DNA of 64,000 bases from Sesamia nonagrioides. Its lineage: Eukaryota; Arthropoda; Insecta; Lepidoptera; Noctuidae. Each line of letters begins with the position of its first letter. Positions within the stretch are counted from its first letter, which is position 1. Under the pieces are notes generated by a model that was not told the DNA's origin, ran no database searches, and saw nothing but the letters and a program-made list of their open reading frames with translations. The DNA lies in NCBI GenBank assembly GCA_017933935.1, contig JADWQK010000072.1, positions 186,001 to 250,000 of the forward strand, in the 5' to 3' direction. This document shows, piece by piece, positions 22,524 to 33,859 of this stretch. A program made the translations under genes and the position numbers.

Positions 22524-23843
22524 TTCAATGTATCGGTGTATCAATTAACTCGATCCGCCCGGTGCGAGACGCACGAACCGTCACGATTATTATATTTAGT
22601 CATAAAAGGGCTGCAGTAAGACACGACAATTAATATTTAAAAAAGAAACTCTCATATTATAATTGAACGATGCTAAATGTCAACTGTGACCAATTAAAAA
22701 AATTACATAATTCAGTACGATAAGTGTCCGCGGCACGGGACGCCTACGACTCGACGACGACTACCAATAATAATATAAATCGCCACAATGGACACACAAA
22801 CGACAATATCAATTAAAAAAATTATCACCAATTACCTCGCGGCGGGTCGTCAAACATTGTGTGTCCGAATTTAAATACTAATCGACGTTTAATTTTAACG
22901 GGAATCGATTAAATCGTACCGATTCTCGACGCCCGCTTATTTCTCGGCGCCCGCTTATGTCGAGTGTATGTCTTAATTGCAACATCTTAAAAGAGGATCT
23001 TTTGGGGTCGTTTATCGGTAAGAGTCGGCGCTTAATTAGTACGTATCCCCTGCGCATGCGTCGATGCAATCACCGGCTCACCTCTCTATTCCTTATTCGA
23101 AACCACGGCTTAGGAAGCGTCGTCCCTTATGCACGGATATTCACAATACCGAATTGAGCAGGACGGCGATACATTTGTGTGTTGTGAGATTGTGATCGTG
23201 TCGGGCGCCGGCACCCAGCGTTCCTAATGCGTGTTTTAAATGTTTACTAATGAACACGATTATTTAAAGTGACATTTTCGGATTTCCCTCTCGGCCATTA
23301 CAGATACTTGGTATAAAGTCGGGCCGAGCTTTATGTGCCGTATTAAAAGACAACAATTTTATACATTTTGTCTATGGCCTGGCGTCGGGTGACATTCCGA
23401 TGCTATTTGAAGGCAATATAGATTGGTGACCGGCGTCCACTCGAACTCTGACTTCGTCGTATATTTTGGACTTTTATATCGACAGAAACATAAATTGTCC
23501 CACATTAGGGTGATTTTGAGTGAAATGACTCGTCTCTAATGGTCAATGGATAGGTGGGCTTGTAGAACAGATAATGCTCAAAAGTTTGAGATTTAACTGT
23601 TTATAATCTTTGACTCTGATTAGAGATAAGATGATCTATGATTTTTATTCTATGGGGTTAAGGACTACTAATAATTGTCCAAATTTAAAATAAGCTCAGC
23701 TCAAATTCACCAATGCCACCACCAATTATTCCGCAATGTATTAGGGAGAGGTATACCTGCAGATCATTTTAGTATTAGATTCTAAATAAAAGAAAATATA
23801 GTATTGTTGTTATGTTTAATTTTTTACATGTGTAAAAGTAGTG
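22524..23843. other. Repeat-poor, CpG-richer unique block
   Basis: No transposon that I recognise over 1.3 kb, with many CpG words (for example GACGCCCGCTTAT, and CGGCGCCCGCTTAT in a near-tandem pair at 22928-22960). No coding exon is apparent; two frames of 63 and 66 codons overlap on opposite strands. This is a candidate conserved noncoding or promoter-proximal region by context only. Confidence 0.35.
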
Positions 23844-23979
23844 TATAGACGCTAGCAGATCGAGCCACCCAAAACTGACAAATTTTCCTAATAAACCTTG
23901 AACTTTAAGCTTTAGGTGTAAAATTGAAAATCTATTAAAGAAATTTGACAGATTGTAGCCTGATATGCTGGCGTCTATA
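23844..23979. mobile_element. Small MITE, TIR TATAGACGCYAGCA
   Basis: The left end TATAGACGCTAGCA and right end TGCTGGCGTCTATA are inverted with one mismatch. The interior (AAAACTGACAAATTTTCCTA, TTGACAGATTGTAG) recurs at 32262-32410. Class not determined. Confidence 0.65.
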
Positions 23980-24002
23980 TAATTCCTTAAACATTTCCTT
24001 TT

Positions 24003-24250
24003 GTCGTCCCCCGTGGCGCAGCGGTCAACACGCCTGCCTGCGACTTGGAGGCCCCGGGTTCGATCCCCGGCCAGGTCATGATGAAAAACGATCTTTTCCT
24101 GATTGGCCTGGGTCTTGGATGTTTATCTATATATGTATATATTATAAAATATAGTATCGTTAAGTCAGTATCCCATAACAGAAGTCTCGAACTTACTTTG
24201 GGACTATCTCAACCTGCGTGATTTGTCCGTATATATTTATTTATTTTTTT
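24003..24250 (+). mobile_element. tRNA-derived SINE, family B (full length)
   Basis: Good Pol III boxes, A TGGCGCAGCGG and B GGTTCGATCCC, are 5' of a body with GATCTTTTCCTGATTGGC and an AT-rich, T-rich end. The tRNA-like head looks well preserved, but the continuing body and the second copy at 22067-22308 show it is a SINE rather than a tRNA gene. Confidence 0.85.
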
Positions 24251-24359
24251 ATATCACTCGGTATATCTATGTAGATATAATATAGAATGTACTTACTATT
24301 GTTTATTTTCCCAAATAAAATAGAATATAGTAAACCCGTTACCCGTAACCCGTTTTATA

Positions 24360-24558
24360 AAGTTATATATTATGTACTTTCTAAGTATATCTTGGGCACC
24401 AATGACTGAAGGTGAAGGAAAACATCTTGAGGAAACCTGGACTTTAAGTCTGAAATCGCCAACCCGCATTGAGCAAGCGTGGTGATTACGCTCACTCCTT
24501 CTCTATACGAGAGGAGACCTGTGCCCAGCATTGGGACAATAAAAAGGTTGATGATGAA
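24360..24558 (+). mobile_element. SINE-A, 5' truncated
   Basis: Starts inside the body at TTTCTAAGTATATCTTGG and runs to the GATGATGA tail. The tRNA head is missing. Confidence 0.8.
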
Positions 24559-25157
24559 TAGTAAACCCGAAACAAATCCGATTCCGGGTTGCTAGTCCCG
24601 TTTATCTAGAATACCAAATATTTGAAAATTATAACTTACTAATTACATATATGCAATGTTTACATTACTTAACACTTTCCGCATATCATCACCAAACGAA
24701 AGAAAAACCTCAAAACAGGAACATAATGTTATGCAAATGTAACGTGGGCGTAGTCTCTAATTAACCACTAAAGCGGGCGGTGCCGCGTCGTGCGCTAGTC
24801 TTAAATTATAATTTAAATAACCGCCTACCTCTTAACTTGAAAAAAAAACTGACAATTCATTGAGTTTAGAAATTCATAAACTGGACACGTTTAATCATAA
24901 TAATCTGCAAGTCCATTACTGTCCAATATACAAATTAACAGGAATTGTATATTAGACAAAAACGGACTCGTCACATTCGTTCTCATGTTGCGTAGGGGTA
25001 AAATATGTTACAAGGTGTTGAACACACTTTAATTTGATAATATTAATCATATTTTAACATATGAGTGGTTTTGACCGCTAAATAATTTGTATCATCGACA
25101 GAAGTTGACTGGTGACACCAGTGTGGGCGATTTCCATACAATTATACGTAAAAAAGT
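24559..25157. other. No gene seen
   Basis: AT-rich unique-looking DNA; no motif recognised. Confidence 0.45.
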
Positions 25158-25456
25158 TTCGTCAGTAGTGTGACGAGTATGGAGGAGGCCGAATTGCGTC
25201 CTAAGAATGATTGGCAAGAACACCGCTACTGTTCTACTTAATAGACTCAAAATCAAAATTGTTTATTTCAAATTAACCATCCGTTGGTGCTTTTGAATAG
25301 TCAATGTCTGTCAGTCCAAGAAAACTGAAGCTAAATTGCACGTTCCAAAGCGTACAACTCTATGAAGAAGAACGTGCAAGAAACTCCATGGACACTCTTT
25401 TAAAATTGCACACTGAACTCCATGTATTGCGAGATCGACGAGGAAACTGTGCAAGG
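25158..25456 (+). pseudogene. LINE C-terminal fragment interrupted by a second repeat
   Basis: 25158-25237 and 25414-25456 match consecutive parts of the LINE relic at 52270-52600 (AATGATTGGC..., then CTGAACTCCATGTATTGCGA). Between them lies a ~176-bp antisense copy of the repeat found at 58685-58910 (GCACGTTCCAAAGCG, AAACTCCATGGACACTCTTT). So one element inserted into the other. Confidence 0.65.
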
Positions 25457-25563
25457 GTAAAGAGAGGGTGTTTCTATTTTCTTCCTTTTCATTTACTTTT
25501 TAATTGCTAACATTAGTTATAAGCAAAATTCTTATTACTTACACCGTGTCATGCTTGCTTTTT

Positions 25564-25690
25564 TTGAATTATAAACTAGCGCTTGACCGTAATCCCGCCT
25601 GATGGTAAGCAGTGACGCCATCGTTGATGGTGAAGCGCGCTAGTTTATTAAGAGCCTATTCACTCTATCCTTGAAGACACTCAAATTTTA
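25564..25690 (-). mobile_element. L2 LINE 3' UTR fragment
   Basis: Antisense of the L2 tail: AAACTAGCGCTTGACCG, ATCCCGCCTGATGGTAAGCA, ending in the last codons (TTGAAGACACTCAAATT). Strongly 5' truncated. Confidence 0.75.
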
Positions 25691-26138
25691 GTGTATTGCT
25701 TGTATGTTGGTGTTGTCTAAAATAAATGATTTTTTATTTTTCTGATTTAAATGGTATTTTATACCCTCTCAAATTGCACGCCATTTGTCGATACACTGTC
25801 TTAAGAACACCTCTACCCCAACGGTCATCAATTCTATGGCTAATATGGCCGCTGATAGCCACTTCAGCTTGCTTATTTTCACATAAAACAGGCTCATCGG
25901 ACAAAGAACTTAGATAAGTTCTCTGTCGGATGAGCTCATTCTGAATTGGACCCTCAAACTCCAAGCTTAGCTCTTTCTATTTCGCGTTTACCAACCTTGA
26001 ATTCATGTACCAGCCGTACTATGAGGTTCCACGTTTCGATTCTGTAAGTCATAAAATACAGGAAGAAGATTGAAGACTTCAGTTTTTAGACTCTTTGGAA
26101 TATGCGTGGAAAGTAAAGTTTTTTTTTTTTTTTTTAAT
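25691..26138. other. No gene seen
   Basis: Opposing frames of 63 and 76 codons overlap here without recognised motifs. A long T run at the right end belongs to the next LINE tail. Confidence 0.4.
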
Positions 26139-26210
26139 TGTTATAAACTAGTGCTTGACTGCAATCCCGCCTGATGGTAAGCAGTGATGCAATCGTTGAT
26201 GGTTATAAAA
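26139..26210 (-). mobile_element. L2/SINE-D tail fragment
   Basis: Only ~70 bp of the shared 3' tail are present (ATAAACTAGTGCTTGACTGC, CGCCTGATGGTAAGCAGTGA). L2 and SINE-D cannot be told apart this close to the end. Confidence 0.65.
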
Positions 26211-27032
26211 ATAACCGTGTATGGATGTTGATCAAACAATTAACACACAAAAAAACTTAGCCAAACCTCAGACTCTCCATTATCCTCATATTCATTTTGA
26301 TTAATAAACTATTTCAGCTGTTCCCGCAAAACTTAATTCACACAGAACTTCAGCTTTTAACGAAACTTCTATTCATTATAAAACATATGATCTCCCGCGG
26401 CGCCAGCCAATAATTCACATGTCGAAACCTTAACAAGTCTCATAGAAAACATATTAATATAAAGCACACGTCATTCCCAAACCCGTGAAATATAAACAAT
26501 AGATTATACAGCCTCTTAATCAAGAAGAAATAAAAAAAAACAACGAAAAAATTTAGGTCACATTAATTTTGAGTATATATTATGAAGCATAGTTTTTTTT
26601 TTATAAAATATAGTTCTGTTAATGGTCATATTTGCATATGATCAGTAATTAGGGGACCTCCCATCGGTTTACGGTTGAAAAGTACGGTTTTACGGTAATT
26701 CGTATGGATATGGACGATTCAGTCGCGTGGCTAACGCGTTGTCTTAATGATATAACTTATTATATATTAAATAATGCGTATACTGATTGTGTATCATTAT
26801 ATAATAAATTACATATCGATATGAGGTTTCTAGTTTTAATTGTGAATATTGAGAGTTTTTTCGGAATGTGTTTAATTTTCTGTTCTGTTTTGGTTTAAAT
26901 TATAAATTATATAATTATATACATATTATAATTTGGTTTAAATTAGAAATAGTATGTGATTATATTGAACAAGAGGATTGGTTCAAAAACGTCTGTTCAG
27001 AATCACAGTAACAGAAAATAATAAACAAAACT
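26211..27032. other. No gene seen
   Basis: Very AT-rich. A 64-codon frame at 26704-26898 lacks recognised motifs. Confidence 0.45.
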
Positions 27033-27190
27033 AATTACAAGGTGAAGGAAAACATCTTGAGGAAACCTGGACTTTATGAAATCGTCAACCCGCATTGGGC
27101 AGCGTAGTGATTACGCTCAATCCTCCTCTGTATGAGAGGAGACCTGTGCCCAGCAGTGGGACGATAAAAAGATTGATGATAATGATGATA
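27033..27190 (+). mobile_element. SINE-A, 5' truncated
   Basis: Begins near CAAGGTGAAGGAAAACATC and ends with GTGGGACGATAAAAAG and a GAT/AAT tail. A small internal deletion near CTTTATGAAATCG distinguishes it. Confidence 0.8.
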
Positions 27191-27969
27191 AAGTAGAAAA
27201 TATGGTCTGAACTCCAATATAATAAGGAAGCTGTTCCGTGCGTTCAGGCGCTTTTGCCATACCTATTATTGGAATCAATTGTAACAGCACATACCTACTT
27301 AGGACCCATTAACTTAATCAAATTTTATTCCATAGTGCTTGGTAATCTGGGCTTCTCCCAGTTGCAATAATGTCCCTTTGTGCTGATTGGCCTAGTTCTG
27401 TTCTGTCTTCTGCTTGTTATGGGGGGAAGTGGAAAAAATATGTTTTTTCTTACTTTTCCGCTATTCTTTTCTGATTAATTTCGTTGCGGGACCCAAGACA
27501 GTTAAATCGTTTCTCCGGGACTCATCGAGCTTCTTTGGCGGTCTCCACTGTTGATTCTGGCTTTCAGGAGTTGCAGTGGGTGGGAAATGTGTGGCGGGTT
27601 TTGTCCCAATATAAAAAAAGGAAGCTGTTCGTTCCTTACATTTATAATTTCTTGCTAAAGCGATTGTAAACTTCAAAATATGAACTAAAACATAGATAGG
27701 TGTGACCTTTAGTAGTGCCTAGAAGTGTAATGCTAATCTGTACGTGTATGTTATTATAGTTTTATAGTCAACAGTAACATCAATGATCTAAAGCCGTCGT
27801 TATAATGATTGTTTCACCTTGACATGGTCGATATCAACGCTGAAGGGAACGCGCGAGGAAAAGACATCAACGCGCTCACGTGTATAGGAGTTTTGAAATT
27901 ATATTTGGATTTTGAAATTGATGTCTTTTATGTCAGATTTAAGCAGCAAGCAGTAAGAATTAGGCAGTC
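27191..27969. other. No gene; contains a repeated AAAAGACATCAACG word
   Basis: AAAAGACATCAACG occurs at 27859 and again near 28831 and 29022, and its inverse (TTGATGTCTTTT) lies ~60 bp to the right of the first copy. Possibly a small foldback element. No coding motif recognised. Confidence 0.4.
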
Positions 27970-28160
27970 AGGTGCTGGAGTGACGGCCACGTACCAGAAA
28001 ACGCAGCGTAGGGAGGCCCCCAACAAGGTGGACCGATGACCTGGTGAAGGTCGCGGGAAGCCGATCGATGCGGGCAGCACAAGACCGGTCATCGTGGAAA
28101 GCCATGGGGGAGGCCTTTGTCCAGCAGTGGACCTCTATAGGCTGAAGAAGAAGAAGAAGA
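27970..28160 (+). mobile_element. RTE-type LINE C-terminus and tail
   Basis: Sense orientation. The frame has WTDDLVKVAGSRW-like coding with frameshifts (ACCGATGACCTGGTGAAGGT), then GGCCTTTGTCCAGCAGTGGA and a GAA repeat tail. Compare SINE-A's tail CCTGTGCCCAGCAGTGGGAC. Confidence 0.8.
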
Positions 28161-28346
28161 TGTCAAATTTGCAGTAGAAACTTGTTTTGCTTCTTTTTTC
28201 CGACATGTCATGAACCAATGAAAACCATTAACTTTCTTCAAAGTAGCAAGAATAGCGAGTAAGTATTTCAATTTGTTTTCTTATGCATTATAATGCGTAA
28301 TTTCAAAATTATGAATAACAGGTAGGTAATAAATAACAGCAGAACA

Positions 28347-28812
28347 TACTCATCATCATCATTTCAGCCGAAAGACGTCCACTGCTGGACCTATGCCTCC
28401 CCCAAGGATCTCCACGACGACCGGTCCTGCGCCTCTCGCAGCCAGCGGTTTCCCGCGACCTTCACCAGGTCGTCGGTCCACCTTGTCAAGAGCCTTCGCT
28501 GCGTCTTCAGTTGTGTGGTCGCCACTTGAGAACACATCGGCCCCATCGGTCCTATGGGAAATGTCTCCGACCCACTGTCACTTTAGTGTTGCAATTCTTC
28601 GGACTATGTCAGTTACTCTCGTTCTTCTGCGGATCTCCTCTTTCCTGATTTGATCACGTAGTGAAAACCCCAATCATAGCCCTCTCCATTGCCCTTTGAG
28701 TGACCCTGAACTTTCTTATAAGGCCCATTGTTAGCGACCACGTCTCAGTTCCATAAGTCATCACCGGCAACACACACTCGTCGAAGACTTTTGTCAAGAC
28801 ACACTAAAAAGT
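28347..28812 (-). pseudogene. RTE-type LINE C-terminal fragment
   Basis: The minus strand encodes the conserved FRVTQRAMERAMIGV block, followed with frame breaks by the WRP/TRW region and the tail GTCCAGCAGTGGAC. The plus strand starts with CAT repeats. Frameshifts and stops show it is dead. An 86-codon plus-strand frame here is an antisense shadow. Confidence 0.8.
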
Positions 28813-29116
28813 AACAACACCTCTACGTACAAAAGACATCAACGCATTTAGTTAAAAAGTTGGAAATCACAAAACGATCCTTGATGACTGTTGACGTTGA
28901 ATATCTCGATTTAACATACCCTATACTTACTTCAAAAGTGAAATAAGCTATTTCAAGAACATAATTTTTGTAGTATAGTTTTATGAAGTTAATACAAATG
29001 CGTGCTAAAGCCGAAGAGTAGAAAAGACATCAACGGCGTCACTGAACTAAAAATATCATTAAAACATTTATCGTTTCTATTTAACTACGTAGGGAAATTA
29101 GAAGCGTTTTGACAGA

Positions 29117-29512
29117 TTGATTAAAATGGAAAACTCTTTATTATGGACACCATTTAAATTACAGAACTCTTACCTGCCCACTGCAGTTTAATTTCAGCGT
29201 ATTTAGCTAAAATTAAGTGGCAGTGGGCAGGGCATTGCTCGTAGAACCTGTGGCCGACAGGGCAGTAAGGTTCTGAAGTGGCAACCACATACCGGAAGAC
29301 GCAGAGTAGGGGGCCTCCCTACGCTACCCAACAAGGTGGACCGATGACCTGGTGAAGGTTGCGGGAAGCCGATGGATACTGGCAGCACTAGACCGATCAT
29401 TGCAGAAAGCCTTAGGGAAGCCTTTATCCAGCACTTCTATAGGCTGGAGAAGAAGAAATATGAAAATTGTATACAGGATGACACAATGGGTGGTCTTATC
29501 GCTAAGAGCGAC
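29117..29512 (+). mobile_element. Older LINE tail interrupted by an RTE fragment
   Basis: 29117-29185 (AACTCTTTATTATGGACACC) and 29456-29512 (GACACAATGGGTGGTCTTAT, CGCTAAGAGCGA) are two ends of a repeat that is contiguous at 45052-45175. The RTE piece at 29190-29455 sits between them. Confidence 0.7.
29190..29455 (+). pseudogene. RTE-type LINE C-terminus
   Basis: Encodes AYLAKIKWQWAGHC, then after frame breaks the GGPMTW and READGYW remnants of the conserved C-terminus, ending with the tail and GAAGAAGAA. 5' truncated and mutated. Confidence 0.75.
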
Positions 29513-29679
29513 GAGGGAGATGGGGGCTGAGATCAGATTATGAATGTTCTGATACTTATCCTTCTGATGACTCAGGCACGCTGGTTATAAGTATGTACCA
29601 CGTAACTACTCAATACCAATTTTATGTTTTACTATATGTTTTTTTTATATATCCAACAACTTTACGGGAGGAATCAATT

Positions 29680-29790
29680 GGCATACGAATTATTTTATTT
29701 ATTTATATTTTCGCACAATAAATATGTACAAAGGCTGACTTAATGTCTGAAGCATTGTCTACCAGTCAACCACGGATGGTGAATAGAGGG
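29680..29790 (+). repeat. Interspersed repeat tail
   Basis: AAAGGCTGACTTAATG, GCATTGTCTACCAGTCAACC: a common lepidopteran LINE-tail motif. A diverged relative occurs at 31760-31810 (GGCAGAGTTATACAA, GCATTGTCTAACAGTCAA). Confidence 0.5.
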
Positions 29791-30607
29791 CAGGTACCTA
29801 GCTAAAAGAAAAAATAACGAAAGAAATCTTAACACTATTTAAACAAATATTAAATAAGCTATATACTCATATATCAAAAAAAAAACTCATATATACTGTT
29901 ACCAAAATATATACTTATAATATATACAAAACTTAAACTTGGGAGTGAGGTGTTGAGATGGCTTTACCCTAATTATTTAGAAAATAACTCTGCAATTTAC
30001 AAATCTTATACGCTCAAAACTGTGCCATATATTAGAATATGTGGTCCAAAAATGCAATACAATAGGTCCTAGAGCACCTGTTGTATTACTTTGACTTATA
30101 AAACTTATACCTAGATTTATAGGATATCAAAAAGTATAGTAGTCTCATAATTTATCTCCGCGCGTGTTAACACGCTCCCGTACTACTACTGCGTTAGGTA
30201 ATTGGTTTGATATTCGCGCTGCTCATAACATATTAACATTCAATGGCGTTCTAGATCACTATCGGGCTCCAGCGATGTTACACAAGCTATTAAGGCTATT
30301 AGCCTATTAAATAGTCACCATAAGTAACTGAAATTGCTTGTTATATGCATACCAAGTGCGGTAGTTAGTTCATATTTGTAACAGTAACCACAGAACTTTC
30401 TGATCGGATGTACTACACCCAATTTAATTTTCAAATACTTGAAAAGAAGTATAATTATTGTAATAAGTAAGTATAAGTATAATTACTGAGTAATTAGTAG
30501 TAATAGTATTTTGTAGTATTATAACTATTGATGTCTGAAATAAAAGTATTGAATTAAATCGCGAAATCAAGATGAGATATAAGATGTTCATCAATCATCA
30601 TATTTTT
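29791..30607. other. No gene seen
   Basis: AT-rich sequence with AGTAATTAGTAGTAATAG-like simple repeats near 30470-30530. Confidence 0.45.
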
Positions 30608-31021
30608 CCGTGGCAGGCCATAACATCGGCTGCCGGCAGAAGTTACCACCCACCAGACAAAGCCTTGCCGCCAAGCGATTCGTCGTGTTCCGGCATGATG
30701 TCTGGTATAGCCGTACGGAGGACGGGTCTGAGCAGTTGTGTTGCGATGTGTGACGGGTACGATGCGTCAAGTGTTGTTGTGTCGGGAGTTTGGTCGTGGA
30801 GGGTCTCCACATCTATCTCCCTCTGGTGCAGCATCGTTGGTCGTGTTCTTGGGTTTAACGTTGCACCACCTCGCTCAACTGCCGTCTTCCTTCCTATTCA
30901 CTAAGTTTTTTTTAAGTGATTGGGCTTAATAAACTAGCGCGCTTTACCATCAAAGATTGCATCACTGCTTACCATCAGGCGGGATTGCAGTCAAGCGCTA
31001 GTTTATAATTATTAAAAAAAA
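30608..31021 (+). mobile_element. SINE-D element, full length
   Basis: 5' CCGTGGCAGGCCATAACATC, body with GAGGACGGGTCTGAGCAGTT, hairpin around a T run, L2-type tail and A run. Open frames across it on both strands are not genes. Confidence 0.85.
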
Positions 31022-32261
31022 TCCTGAAAAGGAAGTAACATTGGTAATACACTTTACTCTGAGTGGATGGGGAATTGAAGATAAAGATTAGCTAAAAATC
31101 CATTATTCAGACGAAATTGAAAAGTTGACTTGGTACTTTGCTCCATATAAACAAAAGTATGTACCAAAAAATCTGCATAATTAAATTATAAACCCGTAAG
31201 AAACTCGATTATCTCAGAGATCAGTAGAGAGTTCTACTAATTGAAACTATAAGCTTACCTCGTAGTAGTTCACTTTGTAATGTTATGTCACATACACTTT
31301 CTAAGATAGGATTACAAGAAGATTTTTCAAACTAAAATAATCTAGCTTTTATCATAAATAATAACGTTTTAAATTGATTGTATTGAGTTTATATGTATAA
31401 TCGGTATATTATCTTACACATTACATCCCAATATTGTTATCATATCGGACAAATTTATCGCACACTTGACAACATACTTATTTATTTTAACATAGGGTTT
31501 ATTTTACCATAAAAGAAATGTAACATAAAGTTGGTTTGAAATCAGTAGCGACATCCTATCCGAGTTATTCGATGCGCATACACAACAATTTGAACGTAAT
31601 TTATGCCCAGTTCGCTTCCAACCGTTACGAATAGGATCAAACGAGTTATAAATATATATTTTTATATATTACATTTGGTTCAAATTTTCCCAGAGCAAGG
31701 TGAGATGGTGGACAGTTATTCATTTCGGTATTTAAACTTTTCGCCCACACATAAGTTATAAAGGCAGAGTTATACAATCGCTTTAGCATTGTCTAACAGT
31801 CAATCTTTTATAACTTAAGTACTAAGATTAATTTAAAATTTCATTCCGCTTATTTTCTTTAACTTCTTTCAAGAATTAAAAAAAAAATGATCGTTGTGAG
31901 AACTAAAAAAAACTTTGATTTGTACTATAATTACCATAAACCAATTGGGGAAAAGAGAAGACAACAAGAATGTAACAACCACTGCCATTTGAAGTGTGCG
32001 TCTTTAAATTGGCTGTTCTAGAAGAAATACTGGGACTAACATATCGACGAAGAGTACCACCTACTATACCAATAATACCGAACACGCCTTTTCTCAACGA
32101 AATTTATCACTCTGAACACAATCACATCATAAAGTCTACCTTAATGACGTCATCACTTACCCGGTGGCAAAATAAAAATCGTATACTTTTTAAGTACATC
32201 ACGCTCTTATGTTAATTCAATTATGTTCATAACGGTACTACAGTTCAACTAAACTGTCATT
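31022..32261. other. No gene identified
   Basis: AT-rich. A minus-strand 64-codon frame at 31903-32097 has a glycine/isoleucine-rich start (GIIGIVGG) but matches nothing I know. No splice-linked neighbour found. Confidence 0.4.
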
Positions 32262-32410
32262 TGCAGAGGAGGTCAGCTGGTGGCTACCCAAAACTGTCAA
32301 ATTTTCCTAATCAAACTTGAACTTTAATGATTTGGTGATAAAGTAGAAAATCTATTTTATAAATCTGACAGATTGTAGTATCTAGATGTGCTAGCGTTTG
32401 TACGTACATG
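32262..32410. mobile_element. Diverged copy of the TATAGACGC MITE
   Basis: The interior is shared in order with 23844-23979: CAAAACTGTCAAATTTTCCT, CTTGAACTTTAA, CTGACAGATTGTAG, then GTGCTAGCG at the right end. Confidence 0.6.
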
Positions 32411-33142
32411 TTATAGTAAAAACCTGAAAAGAGGTCCTTGTTTAAAAAGTCAATGTGTGATAAATTATGTCTTTACATGAACAAATTACACCAACACAAG
32501 TCAAATTATTATCAAAGAAAGAAGTTTAATTTCACATTGTAATTGGAAATACTTAAGAAACAAAATTATATCATGAAACAAACCTTCAAAAGCCTTCTCG
32601 GGCTTATACTTCAAAAGTTTTGCAAGTTCCTGCTCAGTCAATGATTTTAAATAAGTAATGTATTTGAAATAAATTATGCGATTTCCATAACAAATCAAAT
32701 GTCGAAAGAAAATATTAGTTAAAATGCAATAAATTAATTCAAACTAGAAACTCTAAAACTTACAACAGCCCAACCTTTTACCGCTGCATACATATTTATT
32801 GTCCACCACTCATTGTCCGGGTGATGTAAAAATTGATTTTCAATGTAAAGTTTATAGCTATCTCTGCGTAGGAGTCATTGTGTTTAGGGTCAAATATGGC
32901 AATAAATTGTCAAATAGGAATGTAGTGTTAAAGAGTTTTCGTGGTTTTATGGAACTGTTAACAAAACATCGTCACGATCGACGGGAGTGAGTGAAGCCCT
33001 TAAGTTGTGAATCTGTCTAGTTGGCCTCTTAAAACTCGAGTGAAAGATAACAAATGGAATTAAAGTTTTGTTTTAAAGTGGGTGCTGATGAACGTGGGAA
33101 AATTAAGGAAATTAAACACCACTTTTCAACTATACTGTCTTA
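32411..33142. other. No gene seen
   Basis: Two frames of 63-65 codons on opposite strands without recognised motifs; no repeat identified. Confidence 0.4.
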
Positions 33143-33645
33143 TGGCGTAAATAAATTTGGACAGACCACACATTTTTTTCCTTTTTTTACATTTTACTAG
33201 CTTTCCGCCTGCAGCTTCGCCCGCGTGGAGTTCGGTTATATCGCGCTTTTTAGATTTCCGTCGGGAATATCAGATTTTTCCGGGATAAAAGGTAGCTCAC
33301 GTTCTTTCTCAGGGTCTAACGATTGTCTGTGCCAAATTTCATCAAAATCGGTTGAGAGGTTTAAGCGGGAAAGAGTAACAGACAGACAGACAGAGTTACT
33401 TCCGCATTTATAATATTAGTATGGATTAAGAGAAGGACAGAAAATAATATGTTAGTTTAGACCTGTCAAATTAGTCCGCGCCTGACATAAATTGACATTT
33501 TTTTTTTGTCACCATGTTTATAATCGCGTCTAAACTGTCTATGGAATATTTTAATTTGACAGGATTAATCTAAAATCTTCCATCCTTTTGTTAAAGAAAT
33601 AGAAAGAAAGACTTAGTTTATTTTGTGAACGAGAATCGGCGCCAC
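33143..33645. mobile_element. Foldback MITE (FB-C) carrying a nested Helitron
   Basis: Left arm (ATAAATTTGGACAG, CACATTTTTTTCC, then GAGAAGGACAGAAAATAATA after the insertion) and right arm (ATCTTCCATCCTTTTG, TTTTGTGAACGAGAATCGGC) are inverted and match the complete element at 56373-56680. The Helitron-like element 33197-33425 splits the left arm exactly at an A/T step. Confidence 0.7.
33197..33425 (-). mobile_element. Helitron-like element inside FB-C
   Basis: The minus strand runs TCCATACTAATATTATAA to CTAG, with A and T at the insertion point. It has the GC terminal stem and TCTG repeat as in its relatives. Confidence 0.85.
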
Positions 33646-33662
33646 TACTTTCCCACTCTACT

Positions 33663-33829
33663 ATTTCTTCTTCTTCTTCTTCAGCCTACACAGGTCCACT
33701 GCTGGACAAAGGCCTCCCCAAGGCTTTCCACAATGACCGGTCTTGTGCTGCCCGCATCTACCTTCCCACAACCTTCACTAGTTCATCGGTCCAGCTTGTT
33801 GGAGACCTCCCTACGCTGCGTCTTCCGTC
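33663..33829 (-). mobile_element. RTE-type LINE tail fragment
   Basis: The plus strand starts with a TTC repeat, then CAGGTCCACTGCTGGACAAA, CAATGACCGGTCTTG and CCTACGCTGCGTCTTCCG, all antisense to an RTE C-terminus. Confidence 0.75.
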
Positions 33830-33859
33830 TACTACTATTTAGGTATGATGTAAATAAAT

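Noticed and set aside
24003..24075. A genuine tRNA gene (good A and B boxes)
   Set aside because: The sequence continues into a SINE body and a related copy occurs at 22067-22308. No proper acceptor-stem closure was seen at the expected distance.
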